Of a DNA stretch of 64,000 bases, positions 1 to 8,263 are shown one piece after another. The position numbers and the translations under genes were made by a program. Origin of the DNA: CAYXDO01 sp964463485 (GTDB lineage: Bacteria; Myxococcota; Kuafuiibacteriia; Kuafuiibacteriales; Kuafuiibacteriaceae); the NCBI GenBank assembly GCA_964463485.1, contig CAYXDO010000045.1, positions 1 through 64,000 of the forward strand, in the 5' to 3' direction. The notes below the pieces were generated by a model. It had not been told where the DNA came from, did no database searches, and saw only the letters and a list, made by a program, of their open reading frames with translations. Position 1 is the stretch's first letter; each line of letters begins with the position of its first letter.

Positions 1-52
1 AGAGACTCAGATGCACGCACGGATTCAGACCGCCGCGAAGCGGCTTCGTTCA

Positions 53-157
53 ACGAGCACGAGCACGAAGCTTTTTCCAGAACTCGGCAAGTCTGGGAAT
101 TCGCTCGCAGGAAATCGTGCTCGTACTCGTTCGTGCTCGTGCTCGTGCTCGTGCTCG
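53..157. repeat. GTGCTC hexamer repeat with 17-bp inverted repeat
   Basis: Bases 53-69 are the exact reverse complement of bases 130-146, giving a 17-bp inverted repeat with a 60-base spacer. The right arm lies in a longer run (115-157) of the hexamer CGTGCT with two interruptions. The rest of 1-323 holds no convincing gene. The upstream part of the long reading frame here is mostly a translation of this repeat (a run of Ala-Arg). Confidence 0.75.
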
Positions 158-323
158 AAAAACGTGGGGGATTTCGTGTGACACAGTAGTGTTAACCAAA
201 ATCCGGTACGCGCCGGGGATGCCGGTCGGGAGAGGGCCATCGGCATTCGTAGGTCCCGAAAAACCCACCCCTGCGATGCGGACCGTTGACGCGCCCCGCG
301 AGATCCGGGGCAATGACCGTCGA

Positions 324-1688
324 ATGCGGGAAGACTCGACCCGCCCCTCGCTGGCCTGGCGCACTGCTGGGATGATCGCCGCATGCGCCGCCTGCCTGCC
401 GGACACGAGCTCTATTTTGGCCCCCGAAGAGCAGGGCATCTTCACCTGGGTGCTCGTAGATGACGCGAATCAACTTGCTCGAGCTCCTGAGTTGGGACCC
501 TTCTCGTCCATCGCAACCTTCGAACCAGAGCTCGCTCTCGGATGGGCCTGTGATGCGCCGAGTAGGCTCGGCCTCACGAGAAGCTCGGCAGGGTGGGTCT
601 CCGCAGGAGATCCGATTCGGATCCCAGACTCATGGTGGGACCGGCGCGACGGTCGATTCCAGGCTAGGAGCGAGGCCGGCGAGCTGTCGACCTTCGCGCT
701 CTCGCCCATCACGCCGTGTGTTCGGCTCTCCGAAGAGCGTGACGTGCTCATGGAGACGGCCGACTATCCGAGGTTGGTTGCACCTTTTGGCGGCGGCGTG
801 CTCGTCGTCGGTTCGGACCTGCTCGTCGAGCTCAAGAGCGACGGTACCCGCATCGATCGCGAGGGGCTCCCGGACGTCGTGGCGGCGGCGTTGGTCGAGG
901 ACGAGCTTTGGGTCGTAACCCACCGGAGCCCGCGGCTCGAGATCGTCCACGGAACCCTCGACGTAAGCTCGAGAGCTCACTTCGAGTCGATCTTCGAGTG
1001 GATCACCGAAAAGCCGTGCGGGCTCGAGCAAGGTGAGTTTGCGCTGGTGGCGCCTCCCGCAAGGCCAGTCGATCGACTCTACCTGGTCACCTTCGACGCC
1101 GCGGTGATCGAGCTGACTCGAACGGGGACGACGTGGCGCTCGAGCACCCTTCGCACGATCGAGCAAGGCGAGCGACGCGCCTGCAAGACCGAGCCGAGCG
1201 CCATTTGGGTCGCACCCGAAGGGGTGGCCACGGTCTCCGGCGACCTGGATGCCAAAATCAACATCTTCACGCCGCGCGGGCCGATCGTCGAGAGCGTTCC
1301 ATCCGTCGGAGTGACCACGCAGCTCATTCAGCTCCCGGGAAAAGGGATCGCGGTCGGCGACACCGCAGGCGGCGTCTTCTTGCGACGCGCGCCCGGAGAG
1401 TTCGACATCGTGGAGACGGGAGATATCTCTCAGCCACCCATCGGGCTCTTGGCTCCGTTTTTCGGGGATGGTCTGTTCATCTCGGCGGCAGGAGGCGGAG
1501 GCACGCGCCAGTGGTTCGAGGGTCACGGAGTCTGCACTGAGTCACCCTCGGAGTTTCTGCCTCCCCTGATTTGGCTCCTTCGACTCGGAGACGACCTCGT
1601 CGGCGTGCCTTCGCACAGCGGAGACTCGGTGTTCGTTCTCATGAGGCTGCGCCAAGTTGCGGACATATGCCGTCCGCACCCGCTTTGA
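324..1688 (+). CDS. putative lipoprotein, beta-propeller-like (paralogue of next gene)
   Basis: This 454-residue protein has no recognised catalytic motif. The N-terminus (from MREDST) has a short hydrophobic stretch ending in CAACLPD, a possible lipobox. The body is rich in short beta-strand-like segments with Gly-Asp turns, such as GGGVLVVGSDLLVEL and GKGIAVGDTAGGVF, which suggests a beta-propeller or similar all-beta surface protein. The last 100 residues align with the convergent gene at 1693-3054: both have VF, a later GVC, and a C-terminal Asp-x-Cys-x-Pro-type ending. The start at 324 is chosen because the frame upstream is repeat sequence; 276 is an alternative. The gene ends 4 bp before its paralogue's stop codon. 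Function unknown. Confidence 0.7.
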   Translation: MREDSTRPSLAWRTAGMIAACAACLPDTSSILAPEEQGIFTWVLVDDANQLARAPELGPFSSIATFEPELALGWACDAPSRLGLTRSSAGWVSAGDPIRIPDSWWDRRDGRFQARSEAGELSTFALSPITPCVRLSEERDVLMETADYPRLVAPFGGGVLVVGSDLLVELKSDGTRIDREGLPDVVAAALVEDELWVVTHRSPRLEIVHGTLDVSSRAHFESIFEWITEKPCGLEQGEFALVAPPARPVDRLYLVTFDAAVIELTRTGTTWRSSTLRTIEQGERRACKTEPSAIWVAPEGVATVSGDLDAKINIFTPRGPIVESVPSVGVTTQLIQLPGKGIAVGDTAGGVFLRRAPGEFDIVETGDISQPPIGLLAPFFGDGLFISAAGGGGTRQWFEGHGVCTESPSEFLPPLIWLLRLGDDLVGVPSHSGDSVFVLMRLRQVADICRPHPL

Positions 1689-1692
1689 AAGG

Positions 1693-3054
1693 CTACGGGC
1701 ATGCGTCTTCGCCAGGGAGCTCAGCCACGAACCCTTGGTCGTCCTCATCGCCGTGACCCTCGGCGACGACCAAAAGAGCTCGGTCCGTCCACGCTAGGGC
1801 GAGGCTCGCGTCGGATGGCGCGATGGGCTCGGCCGGACACACCCCTTCGCTGCTGAGTCTGACGAACTCACCATCCCTTCCGCCTGCGACGAGCCCGCGA
1901 TCGAAGGGGGTCACGATGCGGGCGCCGGACGGCGAGGAGAACGACAGCTCCCAGCTCGCTCCGCTCCGCTCGAACACGTTCCCGAGCGAGGTCCCGAGCC
2001 ACACCCGCCTGCCGCTCCTCACCAGAGTCTTCGGCACGTCCGGGGCCTGACTCGGAGCGGGCTCGAGCTCCAGCGTTCCCGTCGAAAATCGGGCGACGTT
2101 CTCTCCGAAGGGTCCGATTGCGAGCGCCTCGCCTCGCCCAATCCAGGCGACGCCGCCAAAGGCTCCGGTCCGCTCGTCCTCGAGAGGATCACCTTCGAAA
2201 TGGGACCGCCAATGTCCCTCGCGATATTGCGCGAATCGAGACGAATCCGAGAGGAGAAACAGCTCCGGCTCGCCGTCGTCCGATCCGTCGAGCCAGATGT
2301 GTCCCTCATGCGTTTGGTCGTTCAGCGTCTCGAGCACCTCGACCTCGGTGAGCGGAGAGCGATCGTCGACAAATGCTCGAACGAGCTTGCCTCCGTAGCC
2401 CGCCAGCCATGACTCGCCGCTCGGACGCCGAAACGCTGCGAGGCTCGGCGTCGCCGTCGAAATCTCGGTGAGTAAGCGCGGCGCCTCACCCATCGTCATT
2501 TCGAAAAAACGACCATCCGCGGTGGTCGCGAACGCTCGCTCGTTGGAGATCCGCACGACCGCACGAATCGGGTACGCCGCAGTGCCCGGAAAAGCGAAGT
2601 GACCGCGACTCACCCATTTTCGACACGGTCCTGGGCGCGCGGGGCCCTCGATTCGAATGGGTATCAGCTCTTCGATCGGCCAAGCGGTGACGGCTGCGGC
2701 GGTGGACTCGCCTCGTTGAAGCGAGCTCGGGCGCGGCAGCGTGCGGTCGCCGCCCTCGACCCAACCCGGAGAGATCGAGAGGTCGTCGAGCGCGCATGCG
2801 TACCGAAGCACAAATAGATTCTCCGCGTCGGCAACCGGCATGGACACGGTCTCTTCGGAGCGGGTATCGAACGCAGCGACCCGAGTCGCGCCGTCTTCGG
2901 GCAACGACACGACGAGCACGGCCTGTGCGCCTTCCACGGAGAGAACGATCCGCGAAGCTTCTGGGGCGCAGGCCATCGAGAAGAGCGCGAGGGTCGAGGT
3001 CGGACCATCGGGCCATCGCGCTCGGCGAGCCCGGGGGCTTTGGGCCCTTCGCAT
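1693..3054 (-). CDS. putative lipoprotein, beta-propeller-like (paralogue)
   Basis: This 453-residue protein is almost the same length as its convergent paralogue at 324-1688 and shares its C-terminal pattern (LGTSLGNVF, then a GVC, ending DACP). The N-terminus runs into a hydrophobic segment ending FSMAC, a non-ideal lipobox, so export is likely but lipidation is uncertain. Repeated strand-turn segments such as FAFPGTAAYPIRAVVRI and RVWLGTSLGNVF suggest a propeller. The frame stays open upstream to 3834, but that part lies antisense to the real gene at 3092-3793, so ATG 3054 is taken as the start. Role unknown; a substrate-binding or surface-display function is only a guess. Confidence 0.68.
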   Translation of the reverse strand: MRRAQSPRARRARWPDGPTSTLALFSMACAPEASRIVLSVEGAQAVLVVSLPEDGATRVAAFDTRSEETVSMPVADAENLFVLRYACALDDLSISPGWVEGGDRTLPRPSSLQRGESTAAAVTAWPIEELIPIRIEGPARPGPCRKWVSRGHFAFPGTAAYPIRAVVRISNERAFATTADGRFFEMTMGEAPRLLTEISTATPSLAAFRRPSGESWLAGYGGKLVRAFVDDRSPLTEVEVLETLNDQTHEGHIWLDGSDDGEPELFLLSDSSRFAQYREGHWRSHFEGDPLEDERTGAFGGVAWIGRGEALAIGPFGENVARFSTGTLELEPAPSQAPDVPKTLVRSGRRVWLGTSLGNVFERSGASWELSFSSPSGARIVTPFDRGLVAGGRDGEFVRLSSEGVCPAEPIAPSDASLALAWTDRALLVVAEGHGDEDDQGFVAELPGEDACP

Positions 3055-3079
3055 CGAGACGAACGTAGCAGAAGAAGTG

Positions 3080-3085
3080 TACTCT
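3080..3085 (+). promoter_or_regulatory. -10-like hexamer TACTCT, leaderless geometry
   Basis: TACTCT lies six bases before GTG 3092. The context (GTACTCTGCGCTCGTG) closely matches that at 5387-5403 (GTACACTCGCGCTCGTG). I see no convincing -35 box at 17-bp spacing. Inferred leaderless promoter. Confidence 0.4.
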
Positions 3086-3091
3086 GCGCTC

Positions 3092-3793
3092 GTGCTCCTC
3101 GCGTTCCTCTTGGCGACGTCGGTGGCGATCGAGGTCGCCGAAATCGACGGCGTCGACGACGCCGTCGCGATCGACGTGGCCCGCGCCCTGGGCCGCGCGC
3201 TCACGCCCCGCACTGGGAGCCCCATCGTCGAAGGGATCGATTGGGTGAGTTGCGAGGGCGCGAGCGACACCCTCGACTCGGACGCGAAGAGCACCGCGAA
3301 AGAATCTTGCCTCGTCGCCGGCCTGCAGAGCCGCACTGGGGCCCGCACGATCGTCCTGTTGCGGCTCTTCGGACGCAAGTCCACCATCCGCGTGGCCGCC
3401 CGACGCTTCGATGAGTCGAGTCCCCCGGCCGAGGCCACCGCAACACTCTCCGGCCGCGCGCAGTGGGCAGAGGAGCTCGCCGAAGTCGCTCGGAGCTTGT
3501 TTCCCGCAGCCGCCGCACCGCAGGATGCCACCCAGACACCCGAGGTCTCGGAGGCGGAGTACTCTCTGGCCCCCTGGGCGCTCTTGGGCGCAGCGGCCCT
3601 TGGGATCACAGCGAGCGCGGCCCTCTTCATCGCCGCAAGCTCCGCGAGGGAGCGCCTCGAGACCGAAGCACTCCTTGGCTCGCAGGCCGACGAGCTCGAC
3701 AGCGCCATGCGAGGGCGGTCGATCGCCGCCCAGATCGCGCTCGGAACCTCCGTGGCGCTCGCGGCCTCGGGATTCGTGCTCCTCACCTTCTGA
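3092..3793 (+). CDS. exported protein with two C-terminal membrane helices
   Basis: This 233-residue protein starts with a hydrophobic segment (LLAFLLATSVAIEV). Next comes a roughly 120-residue soluble alpha/beta-looking region with ARALGRALTP and TIVLLRLFGRKSTIRVAARR. A low-complexity Ala/Pro linker follows, and then two hydrophobic helices at the C-terminus (APWALLGAAALGITASAALF and IALGTSVALAASGFVLL) around an acidic/basic loop. That layout, an extracytoplasmic domain followed by a paired-helix anchor, recurs in myxobacterial proteins of unknown function. GTG 3077 is an alternative start; 3092 is preferred for its -10-like TACTCT. Its start lies 38 bp from that of the divergent lipoprotein gene at 1693-3054, so regulation may be shared. 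Confidence 0.7.
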   Translation: MLLAFLLATSVAIEVAEIDGVDDAVAIDVARALGRALTPRTGSPIVEGIDWVSCEGASDTLDSDAKSTAKESCLVAGLQSRTGARTIVLLRLFGRKSTIRVAARRFDESSPPAEATATLSGRAQWAEELAEVARSLFPAAAAPQDATQTPEVSEAEYSLAPWALLGAAALGITASAALFIAASSARERLETEALLGSQADELDSAMRGRSIAAQIALGTSVALAASGFVLLTF

Positions 3794-3947
3794 CAGGCCG
3801 TTCGGCCGAGTGCGACATAAACAACGAGCCGCACAGCACCAACTCACTTATTCGCCACTCATTTGGTGACGAGTACGGGCACCGCTCCACCACCGTCCGA
3901 CGCGCTCGAAGCTCCGCTCACCCCTCCCGCTCCGTGCCGTTTCGGAA

Positions 3948-3953
3948 TATCGT
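3948..3953 (+). promoter_or_regulatory. -10-like hexamer TATCGT, leaderless geometry
   Basis: TATCGT stands six bases before GTG 3960 and there is no Shine-Dalgarno sequence. No clear -35 box is visible. The gap 3794-3959 otherwise shows nothing I recognise. Confidence 0.35.
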
Positions 3954-3959
3954 GGCTCC

Positions 3960-5351
3960 GTGACTGCCAAGACGATCCCTCACGTCGCCAGCGGCCTGCC
4001 TCCTATTCGCGGCCTGCGGCTCGAGGTCGTCGAAGGTCCGAGCGCCGGCCTCACTCAATCTTTCTCGAAAGATTCGGTCTCCATCGGCACGGCGATAGGG
4101 AATGATCTCGTCATCGAAGATCCCAAAGTGTCGAGGTATCACGTGGAGCTTGGTCGTGTTGGAGATCGGATCTCGGTCCGGGACCTCGGCTCGACGAATG
4201 GCACGTGGCTCGGCGGCGTCAGGCTCAAGGACGTCGAAGCACCTCCGCGAACGGAGCTCCGTCTGGGCGAGTCTAGGGTGCGGATAGAGGACGCTGGCAC
4301 GGTCGAGATCGAGCTGCTCGACGATGAATCGCTCGGGCGCTTCCGGGGCCGCACGCCCGAAGCGCGGCGCCTCATGGCTTTGATGCAGAAGGCCGCCAAG
4401 AGCGACGTGCCCGTGCTCGTGCTCGGAGAGACCGGCACCGGCAAGGAAGTCATCGCACGGACCATTCACGAACACAGCGCTCGCGCCCGAGGACCTCTCG
4501 AAACCGTGGACTGCGGCGCCCTCATGCCGACCCTCGTGGCCAGTGAGCTCTTCGGCCACGAACGCGGAGCCTTCACCGGGGCCGATCGGCAACACGTCGG
4601 AGCCTTCGAGCGCGCCCACGGAGGCACTCTCTTTCTCGACGAGATCGGGGAGCTCCCGTCTTCGCTCCAACCGGCGCTCCTCGGAGTACTGGAGCGCAAG
4701 AGCTTCCGGCGACTCGGCGGAACCAAACAAATCCCCGTCGACGTACGGGTCGTGGCGGCAACTCATCGAGACCTGCGCACGGAAGTCAACGCCGGTACCT
4801 TCCGCCAAGATCTCTATTTTCGCCTGGCCGTCATCGTGCTCAAAGTCCCGGGCCTGCGCGAACGCGCGGGCGACCTTCCGATCTTGGTCGAGCACTTCCT
4901 CCGGGAGGCCGGTCACTCGGTGAGCGCGACCGACCTATTCACGCCCGAGATGTGGGCGCAGATGAGAACCTATCGCTGGCCAGGGAACGTGCGCGAGCTC
5001 CGCAACTTCGTCGACGCCGCGATGGCGCTCGGGGAAGCGCCCGAGCTCGAGCGAGACGAACACCTCCCAAGCACCCCCAAGCCCCAGAAAAGCACGAAGT
5101 CGTCCGAGCCGGAGGAAGCACGCAGACCGGAGAATCGCGACGAGTCACGGGCCTTCCCTTCCGAGCCCCTCGAGAGTTTGATCCAGCTCGAATACAAGGA
5201 CGCACGCCAGAAAATTCTCGACGAGTTCGAGCGACTCTACTTAGCCTCCGTGTTGGAGCGCGCGGAAAACAACATCACCTTGGCGGCGCAGCGAGCACGA
5301 ATCCATAGGACCTACCTGATTCAGATGTTGAAACGCCACAACCTCAGATGA
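3960..5351 (+). CDS. FHA-domain sigma54-dependent transcriptional activator
   Basis: The 463-residue protein begins with a forkhead-associated domain (about residues 20-110; GSTNGTW at 76-82), a phosphothreonine-binding fold. The AAA+ sigma54-interaction domain follows, with Walker A GETGTGKE near 156, the sigma54-contacting GAFTGA loop near 203 and Walker B LFLDEIGE near 223. A Fis-type helix-turn-helix (NNITLAAQRARIHRTYLI) closes the protein. It should remodel sigma54 RNA polymerase in the cytoplasm when the FHA domain binds a phosphorylated partner. A Ser/Thr kinase starts 49 bp downstream and is the obvious candidate source of that signal (inference). The DNA target is unknown. Confidence 0.95.
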   Translation: MTAKTIPHVASGLPPIRGLRLEVVEGPSAGLTQSFSKDSVSIGTAIGNDLVIEDPKVSRYHVELGRVGDRISVRDLGSTNGTWLGGVRLKDVEAPPRTELRLGESRVRIEDAGTVEIELLDDESLGRFRGRTPEARRLMALMQKAAKSDVPVLVLGETGTGKEVIARTIHEHSARARGPLETVDCGALMPTLVASELFGHERGAFTGADRQHVGAFERAHGGTLFLDEIGELPSSLQPALLGVLERKSFRRLGGTKQIPVDVRVVAATHRDLRTEVNAGTFRQDLYFRLAVIVLKVPGLRERAGDLPILVEHFLREAGHSVSATDLFTPEMWAQMRTYRWPGNVRELRNFVDAAMALGEAPELERDEHLPSTPKPQKSTKSSEPEEARRPENRDESRAFPSEPLESLIQLEYKDARQKILDEFERLYLASVLERAENNITLAAQRARIHRTYLIQMLKRHNLR

Positions 5352-5387
5352 TCACCGCAGAGCCGCGTCGAGCGGCCGCGTTTTTGG

Positions 5388-5393
5388 TACACT
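5388..5393 (+). promoter_or_regulatory. -10-like hexamer TACACT, leaderless geometry
   Basis: TACACT ends seven bases before GTG 5401. There is no Shine-Dalgarno sequence in the 49-bp gap, and no -35 box is obvious. It suggests the kinase can be transcribed from its own start codon. Confidence 0.42.
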
Positions 5394-5400
5394 CGCGCTC

Positions 5401-8196
5401 GTGGTCGGTCGTTATCGGCCCGTCAGGCTGATCAGCCAGGGCGGCTTCGCCGAGGTCCACGAGGCCGTCGTCGAAGGGAGCCAGGGCTTCTCGCGGCGCG
5501 TAGCCAAAAAGACGCTCCTCGCATCCAAGATCTCCGACCCGTCGGCGGTGGCGTCGTTCCTCGACGAAGCGCGCATCACCAGCCAGCTCCATCACGCCAA
5601 CATCGTCGCGACCCTCGACTTCGGAGAGGAGGACGGCCGGCCCTTTCAGGTGCTCGAGCTCGTCGATGGGTTGGATCTCGAGGCGCTGCTCGCGCGTTCC
5701 GGCCCAATGGGTACGGCGCTTGCCTGTTACATCGCCAAGGAGGTCGCGTGGGCGCTCGCCTACGCGCACGAGGCGCGCGACCAAAGCGGCCGCAGCCTCG
5801 GCATCGTCCATCGCGACGTGAGTCCCGAAAACGTCCTCTTGTCATGGTCCGGCGACGTCAAGCTCGCTGACTTCGGCATCGCCCTAGCGACTCGACGGGA
5901 GGAGTCCACCCGGGTGGGCATCGCAAAAGGCAAGCTCGATTACATGTCCCCCGAGCAACTCAGAGCGGTCGAGGTCGATCCGCGCTCGGATCTCTTCTCG
6001 CTCGGATGTGTCCTCACCCAGATGCTCACTGGAACCAGCCCGATGAGCGCGAAAGAAGCTCGGGAGCAACTCTTGAAGGGCGAGCCCCTCGAGCTCACTG
6101 AGCCGATCGAGCCCGATGTGCTCCGGATCCTCCTTCGAGCTCTGTCCCCAAACAAACAGGACCGACCGGCGACCGCCCAGCAGCTCGCGGAGGAGCTATC
6201 GAGGGCGTTCTCGGCGCGATCCGAGCAGGACGGACGAGCCGCGCTGGTTTCCGCGCTGACACCCTTGCGCCCCAAGGCCGAGAAGAAAAAGACGGCCCTC
6301 GATGGCATGTTCGACGCTGGGCTCTTGGACATGCTCGCGGAGCCGCAGGCCGAAGGACAAGAGCCGACGCGAAGCCTTGCTCCCCAAACGGAGCCATGGC
6401 GTCCAGTGTCGCGAACCGAACCTTCGTCCGAGGCGACCGACGCCGGTGAGTTGTCGGCCCCGGGTGACTCGCTCGAAGGCTCCTTCGTCCATGGGTACCG
6501 AATCGAGTCCGTGTTGGGCGAGGGCGCGACCGCCACCGTCTACCGGGCAACTCACCCGGTGCTCCACCGCGAGATCGCCGTCAAGGTGTTGCACACGGCG
6601 ACACCGAACGCGACCCGTCGCCTGCGCGCCGAGGCCCAAGCCCTCGCGAGGCTCCAGCACGAGAATCTCGTCGCAGTCGTGGACTACGGCGAGATCTCGG
6701 ACGGACGCCCGTTTCTGGCGATGGAGCTCGTTCGAGGTCGAACACTCAAACAACTCATCAAGACCGAGGGCGCGATCCCATACTCGAGAGTTGCTGCGAT
6801 CTGCGGACAGATCGCCCGAGGACTCGCTCACGCCCACGAAAACGGAGTCATCCACCGAGACTTGAAGCCTGCCAACGTCATGCTCACCGAAGTGCACGGA
6901 GGCGAGGTCGCGAAGATCACAGACTTCGGGCTCGCGCGTGCCGAGGACCGACAGACCAGACTGACCCGCGCCGACCAACTCCTCGGCACCCCGGCCTTCA
7001 TGGCCCCCGAACAGACAAAGGGCACTGACGAAGTGGGCCCCCCGGCCGACGTGTATGCGCTCGGCGGAGTCATGTACGCGTTGCTCGCCGGCCGGCCTCC
7101 GTTCGGAGGCAAGTCCCTCCTCGTAGTCCTCGACAAACACCGAAACGAAGCCCCCGCCCCACTCGCCGACTTCGGCGGCCTCGGACCGCTCGCCCTCGAG
7201 CTTTTGCGCAAGGATCCCGCGGAGCGCCCCACCGCCCGTCAGGTCGTCGAACGACTCGAGCTGCTCGGCGTCCCTGGACCCCTCGGTCCCGAATCGACCC
7301 CGACCGAAGTCACCGAGGTCTCGTCTGCGACTCAGCCGCCCCTCGAGAGTGTCTCGATCTCCTTCACCCCGAGCCCGGCTGAAGCTGCCGCCCAAGTCTC
7401 CGCGCGAACGAGCCCCGCGCGAACGAGCTCCGCGCGAACGAGCTCCGCGCTTGGCGTGGAGGCATGGACGCAGGGCAAGTGGATCGCTGCGAGCTTGGCC
7501 CTCCTCATGCTCGGGCTCGGCGCGTCCTTGTGGCTGATGAGCGACCGCCCACCCACGCCTGCCGAAGTGACCATCGTGAGCCCGGAGCCGACGATACCAA
7601 CCGGGGCCCTCCTACCGCCGACCGTCGCGCGCGCGCCGCAACCGTCGACGGAGCTCACACCCGGCGTGACGACAGTTGCAGCGTCCGGAACGAAAGGTTC
7701 GCCCGAATCCAGTCCAAAAGATACTCCAGCGAAGCCGACATCCGATCGCGCTCCGCTGAAGCCGGTCGCAGCGACTGGCGCTTTGTCGCAGTCACCTCGC
7801 CAACGAATCGAGCGGGCCCTCACGTCGAGGCACCTCAGACTATCCGACTTGGCGGACGACGATTCGGTGAGCTCCGCGCTCCAAAAGCTCGAGTCGGCCG
7901 AGCGTACCTCGAGCTCCGCGGAGATCGACCTGCGAACCGAGGACGTGATCAGAAGTGTATCGACGGCACGAATCACACCCCTTTTGTTGAAGCGACGACT
8001 CGGGGAGCTCAGCGGGCGGCTCGATCGAGTCGAAAGTCGAACGTCGAAAGAAGTCTTCTCCCCGCTCGAATCCCGCTTCCTCGACCTGCGGCAACAGCTC
8101 GGCAGAGTCGAAGGAGCCGAGCTGCTGCTCTCGATCGGACAGCTCGAGTCCGAGTTATCACACCTCGAGAACGACCCTTCGACGACCTCGAGGTGA
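5401..8196 (+). CDS. tandem-domain Ser/Thr protein kinase, membrane-anchored
   Basis: This 931-residue receptor-like protein carries two complete Hanks-type kinase domains. Kinase 1 (about 3-270) has the ATP lysine in VAKK (36-37), HRDVSPEN at 137 and DFG. Kinase 2 (about 362-622) has the AVK lysine at 395, HRDLKPAN at 485, DFG and a GTPAFMAPEQ activation segment. All key catalytic residues are present in both, so neither looks like a pseudokinase. A Pro/Thr/Ala-rich linker leads to one transmembrane helix (about 693-713), then a 218-residue C-terminal region predicted outside the membrane with heptad-like Leu/Ser stretches. It follows an FHA-sigma54 activator closely, which suggests a kinase-to-transcription circuit. 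Two kinase domains in one chain allow auto- or cross-phosphorylation. Confidence 0.93.
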   Translation: MVGRYRPVRLISQGGFAEVHEAVVEGSQGFSRRVAKKTLLASKISDPSAVASFLDEARITSQLHHANIVATLDFGEEDGRPFQVLELVDGLDLEALLARSGPMGTALACYIAKEVAWALAYAHEARDQSGRSLGIVHRDVSPENVLLSWSGDVKLADFGIALATRREESTRVGIAKGKLDYMSPEQLRAVEVDPRSDLFSLGCVLTQMLTGTSPMSAKEAREQLLKGEPLELTEPIEPDVLRILLRALSPNKQDRPATAQQLAEELSRAFSARSEQDGRAALVSALTPLRPKAEKKKTALDGMFDAGLLDMLAEPQAEGQEPTRSLAPQTEPWRPVSRTEPSSEATDAGELSAPGDSLEGSFVHGYRIESVLGEGATATVYRATHPVLHREIAVKVLHTATPNATRRLRAEAQALARLQHENLVAVVDYGEISDGRPFLAMELVRGRTLKQLIKTEGAIPYSRVAAICGQIARGLAHAHENGVIHRDLKPANVMLTEVHGGEVAKITDFGLARAEDRQTRLTRADQLLGTPAFMAPEQTKGTDEVGPPADVYALGGVMYALLAGRPPFGGKSLLVVLDKHRNEAPAPLADFGGLGPLALELLRKDPAERPTARQVVERLELLGVPGPLGPESTPTEVTEVSSATQPPLESVSISFTPSPAEAAAQVSARTSPARTSSARTSSALGVEAWTQGKWIAASLALLMLGLGASLWLMSDRPPTPAEVTIVSPEPTIPTGALLPPTVARAPQPSTELTPGVTTVAASGTKGSPESSPKDTPAKPTSDRAPLKPVAATGALSQSPRQRIERALTSRHLRLSDLADDDSVSSALQKLESAERTSSSAEIDLRTEDVIRSVSTARITPLLLKRRLGELSGRLDRVESRTSKEVFSPLESRFLDLRQQLGRVEGAELLLSIGQLESELSHLENDPSTTSR
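7401..7445 (+). repeat. three 15-bp tandem repeats within the kinase gene
   Basis: Three in-frame copies of a 15-base unit (CGCGCGAACGAGCTC, the first with one change) encode ARTSP, ARTSS and ARTSS in the linker between kinase 2 and the membrane helix. The length may vary between strains by slippage. Confidence 0.85.
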
Positions 8197-8263
8197 AGAG
8201 CCCACCACGGTCGAGTTTTCGTAACTCTCTTCCCAAGCTCGGTGACTTCGTCGAAACGCCAGC

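Noticed and set aside
117..323. N-terminal extension of the lipoprotein gene at 324 (start at 117)
   Set aside because: It encodes an Ala-Arg run from the CGTGCT repeat, and the signal region begins only at 324 or 276.
3055..3834. N-terminal extension of the minus-strand lipoprotein frame
   Set aside because: It is antisense to the gene at 3092-3793, which has its own signal and membrane helices.
6196..7395. 399-residue minus-strand frame inside the kinase gene
   Set aside because: It is antisense to two intact kinase domains with all catalytic motifs; no motif of its own.
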